Assembly: GCA_031368465.1 (NCBI GenBank)
Contig: JANMNT010000168.1
Span: 1-15,224 of the forward strand
Direction: 5' to 3'
Origin: UKL13-2 sp031368465
Lineage (GTDB): Bacteria > Pseudomonadota > Gammaproteobacteria > Burkholderiales > Usitatibacteraceae
Length of the DNA stretch: 15,224 nt
Shown here: one piece after another, positions 6,314 through 13,369 of the stretch
Position numbering within the stretch: the first letter of the stretch is position 1
Layout of the letters: every line of letters begins with the position of its first letter
The notes under the pieces: generated by a model
Databases searched by the model: none
What the model saw: the letters and a program-made list of their open reading frames with translations, nothing else
Told to the model about the DNA's origin: nothing
Program-made: the position numbers and the translations under genes

Positions 6314-6943
6314 ATGACAACCACCCTCGCCATCCTCATCGCCTACCTCATCGGCTCACTCTCGTTTGCCGTGATTGTCAGCAAGCTTATGGGCCTGCCT
6401 GATCCGCATACCTACGGCTCGGGGAACCCCGGCGCGACCAACGTTTTGCGCACCGGCAAAAAATTGGCCGCGGTCTTGACGCTGGTCGGTGATGCCGGCA
6501 AAGGCTGGTTTGCGCTGTGGCTGGCGCAGCATTTCGCGGCGGATTACGGCCACACACCAACGGCACTGGCCGGCGTCGCCTTCGCGGTTTTTATCGGTCA
6601 CCTGTTCCCGGTATTTTTTCGCTTTCAAGGCGGCAAGGGTGTGGCGACCGCTGCCGGCATTTTGTTTGCGATCCACTGGTGGTTGGGCGCCGCGACACTC
6701 GCCACCTGGCTGATCATGGTGGTGTTCTTCCGTTACTCGTCGCTCGCCGCAATTGTCGCGTCGGTGTTTGCGCCGTTCTACACTTTTTTGATGTTTGGCT
6801 TTACACCCTATCTGCCGCCGGTGATTGTCATGTGCGCCTTGTTGATCTGGCGCCATCGTGAAAACATCACCAAGCTCATGAGCGGTACGGAATCAAAACT
6901 GGGCGCAAAAAAGCCGGCGCCGACAACCGATACGCCGGCTTAG
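6314..6943 (+). CDS. plsY: Acyl-phosphate:glycerol-3-phosphate acyltransferase PlsY
   Basis: PlsY transfers the acyl chain from acyl-phosphate (made by PlsX) to glycerol-3-phosphate, giving lysophosphatidic acid, the first membrane step of phospholipid synthesis. The 209-residue integral membrane protein has the family loops: YGSGNPGATN near residues 34-43, GHLFPVFFRFQGGKGVAT at 95-112 (the phosphate-binding Gly-rich loop), and a final HRENITKLMSGTESKLG segment. About five to seven membrane spans are expected and the N-terminus LIAYLIGSLSFAVI is typical. ATG 6314 is the only sensible start. The last codons, encoding a Pro/Thr-rich tail, double as the hairpin that probably terminates the convergent S9 peptidase gene, whose stop lies 14 bp beyond. 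Confidence 0.94.
   Translation: MTTTLAILIAYLIGSLSFAVIVSKLMGLPDPHTYGSGNPGATNVLRTGKKLAAVLTLVGDAGKGWFALWLAQHFAADYGHTPTALAGVAFAVFIGHLFPVFFRFQGGKGVATAAGILFAIHWWLGAATLATWLIMVVFFRYSSLAAIVASVFAPFYTFLMFGFTPYLPPVIVMCALLIWRHRENITKLMSGTESKLGAKKPAPTTDTPA
6907..6941 (-). terminator. Intrinsic terminator for the S9 peptidase gene, embedded in the 3' end of plsY
   Basis: AAGCCGGCG (6911-6919) and CGCCGGCTT (6933-6941) form a perfect 9-bp inverted repeat with a 13-nt loop. Read on the minus strand it is followed by a run of six T (6912-6907), a good terminator for the peptidase gene ending at 6958. On the plus strand the following sequence (AGTTT) is a weaker T-tract. The right arm includes the first base of the plsY stop codon. 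Confidence 0.7.
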
Positions 6944-6957
6944 TTTGCCGCGCCCGC

Positions 6958-9000
6958 CTACTTGGGCGCGCCGATGTGTTTATTGAGAAATTGCAGCATC
7001 GTGTTGTAGGTGTCGATGCGATTCTCCACCTTGGCAAAGCCATGTCCCTCTTCGTCTTTGGCCAGCCACTCCGGCTCCTTGCCGACCTTGCGCAGCGCGT
7101 CACGCATGGCTTCGGCTTGTTCAATCGGCGTGCGGGTGTCGGCCTTGCCGGAAATAATCAACAGTGGCGCCTTCATTTTGGCGGCCTGACTGACCGGTGA
7201 CGACGCGCGCATAAATTCGGCGTCGGTTGACGGGTTGCCAACCATCCGATACCAAAAATGGAGTGCGGCCTTGTTGCTGCCAAAGTCGGTTTTGTTGGAT
7301 GTCAGCTGAAGACTCAAGTCGCTCACCACCAGCGCGGCGATGCCACATTTGTATTTGTCAGGCGTCTTGGCCAGGCCCATCAGTGTTGCATAGCCGCCGT
7401 AGCTTGCACCATAGATACAAACCCGCGCAGGGTCAACGATGCCTTGTTTGACCAGGTAATCAACCCCATCCTCGATATCATCCTGCATCGTGGTCGCCCA
7501 GTTGCGCAGGCTCGAGATCATGTGTTTGTGACCGAATCCCGGCGTGCCGCGAAAGTTAGGCAGCAACACCGCATAACCATTGTGCGCAAAAAACTGCGAC
7601 TCCATCGGGCCCCACATATCGAGCTGCCATTTGTCGGCGCGTACCATCGGCCCGCCGTGGATATTCACCAGCAACGGCAATTTTTTGCCGTCGCTGTTTT
7701 TTGGCACAAACAGATACGAAGGAATCACCATTCCATCGCGCGCGGTATAACGCAGCGGCTTCATATCAACCATGTCTGCCGGCTTGAGCCATTCGCGGCT
7801 GGACACCAGACTTTCAATGGTCTTTTCGGTACGGTCGAGCAACAGCCATGAACCCGCGTCACGATCCGAATACGAGTACACCACCACACGATTCGAATAT
7901 CGCGGCGGATACAGAATGTTGGTACGGTCGGGTAAGGCGGTGTCGATGGATCGTTGTTGCGTCTGCCAATTGGCATCCAACCACTTCACACCCGGCTTGT
8001 CGGCCTCAAAACGAATACCGGCAAGCGTCTTGGTTTTATGGTCAAAAATCAGCCGGTTGACATCAGGTGCCACAGCGACATCGTTTACACCAACATCCAC
8101 ATCGGGGTGCTCAAACACCAGATCCTTGACCGCCTTTTTTGCCACATCGTAGGTGTAAATGGCATATTTATCGCGCCCTTCGTTTGAGATGACATACAAC
8201 GTGTCATCGTAGCCAAACCCGAGTGGCAGCGTGTTTTTCTCAAACAGACCATACTCACCGAGCTTTTGCCAGTCGGCCTCGCCATCAGGGCGCCACCAGG
8301 TGGTTGTTTTGTTTTGCTCGTCACTCGAAATGGCGGCGCGAATATTGCCCTTCATGTCGGCGACCCATGAATTGACGTCACCCGGATTGCGAAAACTCAG
8401 CAGCGTCTTGCGACCGTTGCGGGTATTCACGCGATAGACGTCGGCGGCGTCAGCACGCCGCTCGTTGGCCGCCGCAAAAATTTCATCGGAAATTTCCGGG
8501 GTACGGCCGACATACCCCATGGTGCGATAAACAAAATTGCCGCTGCCCATGGCCTGTTTCACAGTCGGCGCCAGAATCCGGCTGTCCCTTCCGTCTTTAT
8601 CAATGGCAAACAACCCGCCACCCTGGCGGCGCTCCGAGCCGGATGGTTCATTGATATTGCCGAGCGAAAACACCAGCCGTGAATTGTTTACCCAATCAAA
8701 CTCCACCACGTCGTTATCAGGAAAACTGGTCAAGATGATTGCCTTGCGTGTTTTCAGGTCCATTGCCACCAGCGCCATACGACCACGTATCGGCGCGGTC
8801 GCGGCGAGTGACAGCCCGTCAGGTGACAGCCGTACACCGCGAAATTCAGGGTGCCGAAAAAAATCCTCGGTTTTGTATTGTGATTTACCGGCCGCCGCAG
8901 GCGCGGCGGCTTTCGCGGTTGAAGATGCCTGCGCAAAGGCCGGCACAGAAAAGTTCAAGGCCATCGCGAGAGCGGCCAACGTAATTGATGTTGTTTTCAT
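6958..9000 (-). CDS. Secreted S9 family (prolyl oligopeptidase-type) serine peptidase, paralog 1
   Basis: The 680-residue product starts with a classic Sec signal peptide (cleavage expected near AFAQA, residues 21-25), so it acts in the periplasm or outside. Residues about 45-410 form a beta-propeller-like region (LSPDG near 58-62). The alpha/beta-hydrolase domain follows: oxyanion motif HGGP at 448-451, nucleophile GASYGG with Ser533, Asp621 (GKADTRTP) and His653 (EEGHGF). The triad is complete, so this should be an active peptidase, probably cutting short peptides after proline or acylated residues; specificity is not readable. ATG 9000 has GGAG 7 nt upstream, and starting there exposes the signal peptide; the frame extends to 9210 without support. 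Cys528 and Cys552 flank the nucleophile, fitting an extracytoplasmic disulfide. A divergent paralog starts 538 bp away. Confidence 0.93.
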   Translation of the reverse strand: MKTTSITLAALAMALNFSVPAFAQASSTAKAAAPAAAGKSQYKTEDFFRHPEFRGVRLSPDGLSLAATAPIRGRMALVAMDLKTRKAIILTSFPDNDVVEFDWVNNSRLVFSLGNINEPSGSERRQGGGLFAIDKDGRDSRILAPTVKQAMGSGNFVYRTMGYVGRTPEISDEIFAAANERRADAADVYRVNTRNGRKTLLSFRNPGDVNSWVADMKGNIRAAISSDEQNKTTTWWRPDGEADWQKLGEYGLFEKNTLPLGFGYDDTLYVISNEGRDKYAIYTYDVAKKAVKDLVFEHPDVDVGVNDVAVAPDVNRLIFDHKTKTLAGIRFEADKPGVKWLDANWQTQQRSIDTALPDRTNILYPPRYSNRVVVYSYSDRDAGSWLLLDRTEKTIESLVSSREWLKPADMVDMKPLRYTARDGMVIPSYLFVPKNSDGKKLPLLVNIHGGPMVRADKWQLDMWGPMESQFFAHNGYAVLLPNFRGTPGFGHKHMISSLRNWATTMQDDIEDGVDYLVKQGIVDPARVCIYGASYGGYATLMGLAKTPDKYKCGIAALVVSDLSLQLTSNKTDFGSNKAALHFWYRMVGNPSTDAEFMRASSPVSQAAKMKAPLLIISGKADTRTPIEQAEAMRDALRKVGKEPEWLAKDEEGHGFAKVENRIDTYNTMLQFLNKHIGAPK

Positions 9001-9243
9001 CCATTCACTCCAAAACGTTTGAGGTCGATGGGACATTATTACCTGCGTCGTCCCGGGCATCATGCAAAATGTGACAAGACCGGTCAAATTTGCGACAAAA
9101 CCCCGTTCTTTTTGAACAAAGTATGGCGCGCGTTGTTTTGTCTGATCGACTGGTCTGGCGGATTTTGATTTCCGTCCGGCGCAAATATAAAGTCCAGCAT
9201 TGACGGGCAATTACAGGCTTTTTTGCCCCGAAATGGCCGTCTA

Positions 9244-9274
9244 TAAACGAGTTTTGATTTTGCTTAAACGAGTT
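9244..9274 (+). repeat. Direct repeat TAAACGAGTT, two copies at a 21-bp period
   Basis: TAAACGAGTT occurs at 9244-9253 and again, identically, at 9265-9274. The 21-bp spacing is two DNA helical turns, so a protein could bind both copies on one face. It lies between the divergent S9 genes and could be an operator; the regulator is unknown. Confidence 0.4.
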
Positions 9275-9408
9275 CTCGACATATTGCTGCTTGGCATCAA
9301 CGCGCAGCTGAATTACAAAAGACACTTGTCATCGTTGTATTGGTGGTGAACACGTGTTCGATAGCTTGCTCCGCCAATTGCCGCGCTTCGTTTTTTTGGT
9401 CGACGCGC

Positions 9409-9430
9409 ATCGGTCCGATATTGGGCCAAT
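9409..9430. promoter_or_regulatory. Two abutting 11-bp palindromes, candidate operator of the S9 paralog-2 gene
   Basis: ATCGGTCCGAT (9409-9419) and ATTGGGCCAAT (9420-9430) are each perfect palindromes around a single central base and touch end to end. Both fit ATYGGNCCRAT. They end 18 bp upstream of the candidate -35 of the plus-strand S9 gene, a position suited to an activator or repressor. Confidence 0.45.
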
Positions 9431-9448
9431 TTCGCCACAGAAAAATAG

Positions 9449-9477
9449 TTGCGAATCGTCACAAAGCCTCATAGACT
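9449..9477 (+). promoter_or_regulatory. Candidate sigma-70-type promoter for S9 paralog 2
   Basis: TTGCGA (9449-9454) and TAGACT (9472-9477) each match four of six consensus positions and are separated by exactly 17 bp. They lie about 60 bp upstream of the ATG at 9539. Chance matches of this quality are not rare. Confidence 0.35.
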
Positions 9478-9538
9478 TCCATCCCTGTCATCGCGATGCA
9501 ACGGTGGGCGATGCCCTCATAAACATTAAGGGATTTTT

Positions 9539-11527
9539 ATGGCGCTTCGCCTAACTTTATATTTGGCTGCAGGATTGGCCGTTTCCATTTGCATGCCTGC
9601 GCAATTGCTGGCGCAAGCAAAATCGGAGCAGGTAGCTGCTGAAGCGTCTGCGGCCAGGACGTCTGTCATACCGGTTGAGACGTTTATGCGTCGCGCGGAG
9701 TTTTCCGCGATGTCGATCTCACCGAAGGGCGATCGGCTTGCAGCGTTAGTACCATTGAGAGATCGCGATAATCTTGTGGTCATTGATTTGGTAAGGCGTA
9801 CCCGCACCACCATTACCAATTTCACCGATAACGACGTTATCAACTTCAACTGGATCAACAATGACCGCATTTTTCTGCGCGTGGCAGACGGTCGAGATGC
9901 ATTGGGTGAGGCACGTTATCGTGGCACCTATGCAGTTAATGTCGACGGCTCGGGTATCCGCAACCTGACTGATTTACGCGGACTGACGCCACTGCGGACC
10001 ATCGCCAATGACACCAAGGGTGAAATGTTGGTAACGATGAGCATGCGCAATCGGGTGATTGCGGACGTATATCGCCTTAACACCCAAAACGGCCGGTCTG
10101 AGCTGCTTAGTTTTGATAACCCTGGTGAGACCCAAAGCTGGGTGCTCGACTGGAATGATCAACCATTGATTGCCAGCAGTCCTGATCCTGATTCAACCGA
10201 GACGCTGGTATGGTACCGGCCGAATACGAATGCCAAGTGGGAAGTACTATGGAAGAATCCTGCGGATGACGCGCAAGATTCGATGGATGTCGTGTCGTTT
10301 ATGCCGGATGGGAAAAGTTTGATTGTCAGCTCCAATAAAGGGCGCGACAAATACGCGTTGTTCCGCTACGATTTGGCAACACGGTCGCTTGGCGAATTGA
10401 TTTTTGAGCACCCGCTGATTGATATCACCGGGGGGTTGATCTGGAGTCGTGCCGAGAAAAAACTCATGGGCATTGCAGTTAACGCCGAACAATTCACAGT
10501 CAATTGGCTGGATCCCAAATTGGCGGCTTTGCAAAAATCGATAGACGGGGCATTAAAGGACACACAAAACACGCTCAGCTTTAACACCGACAGCGACAAC
10601 ACGCGAATTCTGGTGAGCTCGTTGTCACCAACCAATCCTGGTGGTTATTACCTTTATGACTCCGTCCGCGGCGGACTTGAAGAATTACCAAAACGCCGCC
10701 CTTGGATCAACCCTGATCACATCTCGCCGCGGACCTATATGCCTTATGCGGCGCGTGACGGGCTGAAGATCCCGGCGTGGGTGACAATCCCTAAGGGAAC
10801 CAATGGTAAAAACCTGCCATTGATTGTCAATATTCACGGCGGACCAAATGCCAGAACGTATGGCGGCAACCCTTGGGGGCGATATTCAGAAGCACCATTT
10901 TTTGCAAACCGCGGATACGTGGTGTTGGAGCCTGAACCACGCGCATCCACCGGGTTTGGGCGTAAACATTTGAGCGCCGGCTACAAGCAATGGGGCCAAT
11001 CCATGCAGGACGACATCACCGACGGCGTGTTGAATCTGATCAAAGCGGGGATTGTCGACAAGAATCGCGTTTGCTTGTATGGAGGCAGTTATGGTGGCTA
11101 TGCGACGCTGCAAGGCTTGGTCAAGGAACCTGACATGTTCCGATGCGGATTGCCTTGGATTGCGGTTTCTGATCTGGTGCAGCTGCAGACTGAGATGACC
11201 AGTGACAGTAACAACTCACGCTACAACATGGATCATTTCTACAATCGCACCATCGGCAATCGCAAGACTGAACTCGCCATGCTCGAGAAATATTCTCCCG
11301 TCAATAACGCTGCCAAGATTAAGGCGCCAGTCTTGCTGGTGATGGGCGAACTCGACGTTCGTGTGCCGATAAAACACGGAACAGCCATGCGCGCCGCCAT
11401 GGACCAGGCTGGCGTAAAGAATGAGTTGGTCATCATGAAAGGGGAAGCGCACGGCTTCAACAAACAAGAAAACGTGGTTGAGTTCTTTAGCCGAGCAGAG
11501 AAATTTTTTGCAGAGCATCTCAAGTAG
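9539..11527 (+). CDS. Secreted S9 family (prolyl oligopeptidase-type) serine peptidase, paralog 2
   Basis: The 662-residue product has an N-terminal signal peptide (hydrophobic core about 5-20, AQLLAQA near 21-27), a beta-propeller-like region (about 45-395) and an alpha/beta-hydrolase domain with HGGP at 433-436, GGSYGG with Ser517, Asp606 (GELDVRVP) and His638 (GEAHGF). The triad is complete. It follows paralog 1 along its length: both share TDNDV/PDNDV near residue 95, the NGR...SF.NPG segment near 185-196, SN.GRDKYA near 265-273, and the cysteine pair around the nucleophile (Cys512 and Cys536, 24 apart as in paralog 1). ATG 9539 is preceded by AAGGGA with a 5-nt spacer. The two genes probably arose by inverted duplication or were acquired together; they likely degrade peptides outside the cytoplasm. 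A strong terminator follows. Confidence 0.93.
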   Translation: MALRLTLYLAAGLAVSICMPAQLLAQAKSEQVAAEASAARTSVIPVETFMRRAEFSAMSISPKGDRLAALVPLRDRDNLVVIDLVRRTRTTITNFTDNDVINFNWINNDRIFLRVADGRDALGEARYRGTYAVNVDGSGIRNLTDLRGLTPLRTIANDTKGEMLVTMSMRNRVIADVYRLNTQNGRSELLSFDNPGETQSWVLDWNDQPLIASSPDPDSTETLVWYRPNTNAKWEVLWKNPADDAQDSMDVVSFMPDGKSLIVSSNKGRDKYALFRYDLATRSLGELIFEHPLIDITGGLIWSRAEKKLMGIAVNAEQFTVNWLDPKLAALQKSIDGALKDTQNTLSFNTDSDNTRILVSSLSPTNPGGYYLYDSVRGGLEELPKRRPWINPDHISPRTYMPYAARDGLKIPAWVTIPKGTNGKNLPLIVNIHGGPNARTYGGNPWGRYSEAPFFANRGYVVLEPEPRASTGFGRKHLSAGYKQWGQSMQDDITDGVLNLIKAGIVDKNRVCLYGGSYGGYATLQGLVKEPDMFRCGLPWIAVSDLVQLQTEMTSDSNNSRYNMDHFYNRTIGNRKTELAMLEKYSPVNNAAKIKAPVLLVMGELDVRVPIKHGTAMRAAMDQAGVKNELVIMKGEAHGFNKQENVVEFFSRAEKFFAEHLK

Positions 11528-11546
11528 ACAATCTCCCGCTCACATC

Positions 11547-11576
11547 AAAAAAGGCGTCCCGCAGGACGCCTTTTTT
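11547..11576. terminator. Bidirectional intrinsic terminator between the two convergent S9 genes
   Basis: Six A residues, GGCGTCC (11553-11559), a CGCA loop, GGACGCC (11564-11570) and six T residues. It lies 19 bp after the stop of S9 paralog 2 and 17 bp after the stop of the minus-strand S9-like gene, and is symmetric enough to end both transcripts. Confidence 0.92.
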
Positions 11577-11593
11577 GTTTGTCCATTGAGTCG

Positions 11594-13369
11594 CTACCTT
11601 TGCAACAGCATTTGCGCCAGAAATTGAATCTGCACATAAAACAAAAAATCCCGGTTCGATTTCTTTTTGAATACCCGTCCTTCGTCAGGCGCCACCAACG
11701 ACCAATCGTGTTTGCCTTGTCTCGTCAGTTGATCTGCGGTCCCGGACAATATTCCACTGGGCGTTTGTCGGCCGTTGTTGCCAGTCACACTCAGGCGCGG
11801 TTTTGTTACCGGTGGTGTTGTGTCATTTGTCGGGATGCTGTCGGAATGATTGACCACCATACACCCACCCGCCTCGTCCATCATCACAATCTTGCCAACA
11901 TTCAAGTCGGTCTGGGTGGTAATCCAGTCAAGCACACGGTCCAGGCGGGCGCCGTCACTGACAAAAATGGCAATGCCCATCTCGTTGATCAAATAGTTTT
12001 CCCGGCCGACAAACCCATGGCGCGCCTGACTCGTCGTCGCGTCAGACATTTTGACGATGACCGGCCGTCTGCCCGGGAATTTTTTGGCGTCGGGCAAATA
12101 GAGCAAGCCTGATGTCATCAGTCCGTCAGCGCCTTTCGCCATCACCCGTTTGGGTTCAACGAAGTCAAAAGGGTTGAGGCCGACTGCGGCACCATTCGTC
12201 CAACGTGTCAGTTTGGTGGTTTTGACATCGTACGAAAAAATGTCGCGCGGCGACTTTGTCGATGCAAGCTGAAACCCAAGCACGGTTCCGGCGTTTCTAC
12301 CGACATCATCTGCAGCCGTATTTTTCCATTGCAGGCCGGATATCTCACCGGCCAACAACGCCGGACGTGGCAACTCTTTTTTGTTTTCCAAATCGAGAAA
12401 GCGCAGCACCGAGACACCATCCTCATTGGTGATGAGTGCAATACGTCGCGCCGCAACCGAAATTGAAAATTCGTCAACATCGGCATTCAGATGACTGGTA
12501 AGCACCGTCTGCCTGCCGCTCGCAAGATCAATTTCCACGAGTCGGCGTACCTCCCCCCGTCGTCGGGAAGTTGCATAGAGACTTTTGCCATTGGCGCTGA
12601 AACGAACGCCGGCGAAGACCGCCGGCCGATCATTGCGCGCGGTTGTTATCCGTCTTTTCTTGCCAGACGCAATATCGATTGTCCAGATACTTGAAGCGTC
12701 CGCCGAAACCGTTTCGATCAGCGCCAACGAAGTCCCGTCCGGCGAAAAGCGCACATCCGACCATTGCACGCCGACTAGTGTGGCAACCCGTCTGGCGCGC
12801 TCAGGTTTGAACAGGTCGGCAACAAAAATATCAGTCGTTTCTGCACGCTTGATGGCGGCGCTGACGCTTGCGTGATTCGCGCTGGTGAATACGATGCGAT
12901 CACCTTTGTGATTCCAGGCCGGTACACCTGCCACCGCAAGATCGGACGAGATGGGCATGATTTGTTTGGTTGCCAGATTAAATCTGAACAGACGAAACCG
13001 TTGGTCGCCGTCCTGGTCCTGCCGATACAAAATAGTCTCCCCATTGTTCGGGTCGAACCAGGCGCCATCGACGTCATTCAAAAGACCGGTAATCGGCACC
13101 GGCTTGTCGCCAGGTGCGGTCAACAGGTGCAATTGCTGCGATTCACCGTTTTGTGTTCGGAGCAACATAGCCGACGAGTTGGGATGCCATGCAACGATGC
13201 TCGACGGCCTGAACGTCGTATAGGGCGCGATCTTATTGACCAACTCAACGCCAATCGGCGGAATACCGGTTGTCACCAAATTTGCGGGCGGCGAAACAAA
13301 TTGCGCCGATGCCGATGTGGAAACGGCCACCCACGCAGTGGCGATGCTGCATAACCCCCGCCACAACAT
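11594..13369 (-). CDS. Secreted S9-like protein with degenerate hydrolase domain (probable pseudoenzyme)
   Basis: The 591-residue product has a signal peptide (residues 1-22, SASAQ), a long beta-propeller region (about 45-410, with FSPDG at 208-212 and FSANG at 257-261) and a C-terminal remnant of the S9 hydrolase domain. The remnant aligns by eye to the family, but key residues are gone: the oxyanion HGGP is MSDA (441-444), the GxSxGG nucleophile is MDEAGG with Glu499 in place of Ser, the Asp site reads GNNGRQ (Gly533), and the His site reads DEGRVF (Arg565). About 55 residues are missing between the nucleophile and Asp sites, and a further block before the nucleophile. The frame is nevertheless open to the end, so it is annotated as a CDS. 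ATG 13369 overlaps the sseA-like stop by one base (TAATG), implying coupled translation. A non-catalytic binding role is inference; early decay is the alternative. Confidence 0.82.
   Translation of the reverse strand: MLWRGLCSIATAWVAVSTSASAQFVSPPANLVTTGIPPIGVELVNKIAPYTTFRPSSIVAWHPNSSAMLLRTQNGESQQLHLLTAPGDKPVPITGLLNDVDGAWFDPNNGETILYRQDQDGDQRFRLFRFNLATKQIMPISSDLAVAGVPAWNHKGDRIVFTSANHASVSAAIKRAETTDIFVADLFKPERARRVATLVGVQWSDVRFSPDGTSLALIETVSADASSIWTIDIASGKKRRITTARNDRPAVFAGVRFSANGKSLYATSRRRGEVRRLVEIDLASGRQTVLTSHLNADVDEFSISVAARRIALITNEDGVSVLRFLDLENKKELPRPALLAGEISGLQWKNTAADDVGRNAGTVLGFQLASTKSPRDIFSYDVKTTKLTRWTNGAAVGLNPFDFVEPKRVMAKGADGLMTSGLLYLPDAKKFPGRRPVIVKMSDATTSQARHGFVGRENYLINEMGIAIFVSDGARLDRVLDWITTQTDLNVGKIVMMDEAGGCMVVNHSDSIPTNDTTPPVTKPRLSVTGNNGRQTPSGILSGTADQLTRQGKHDWSLVAPDEGRVFKKKSNRDFLFYVQIQFLAQMLLQR

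Larger units (their letters stand above)
9001..9538. other. 538-bp divergent intergenic region between the two S9 peptidase genes
   Basis: No gene is convincing here. For the minus-strand gene the best promoter-like match is TTGCCC (9210-9205) and TATATT (9189-9184), with a short 15-bp spacer. For the plus-strand gene see the promoter at 9449-9477. Between them lie two copies of TAAACGAGTT 21 bp apart (9244-9274) and two abutting 11-bp palindromes (9409-9430). A 10-bp palindrome CATCGCGATG (9489-9498) lies just downstream of the plus-strand -10. The density of symmetric and repeated motifs suggests a regulated divergent promoter region. Confidence 0.5.

Noticed and set aside
6356..6856. Minus-strand open frame inside plsY
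   Set aside because: It lies wholly opposite a clear plsY, has low-complexity charged composition and no ribosome binding site or homology I recognise.
9001..9210. Upstream extension of S9 paralog 1
   Set aside because: It would bury the signal peptide 70 residues inside, and GGAG lies just before ATG 9000.
11594..12100. Sequencing frameshift as the cause of the odd S9-like C-terminus
   Set aside because: Family-like segments before, at and after the nucleophile position are all in the same frame, so the losses are in-frame deletions and substitutions, not a frameshift.
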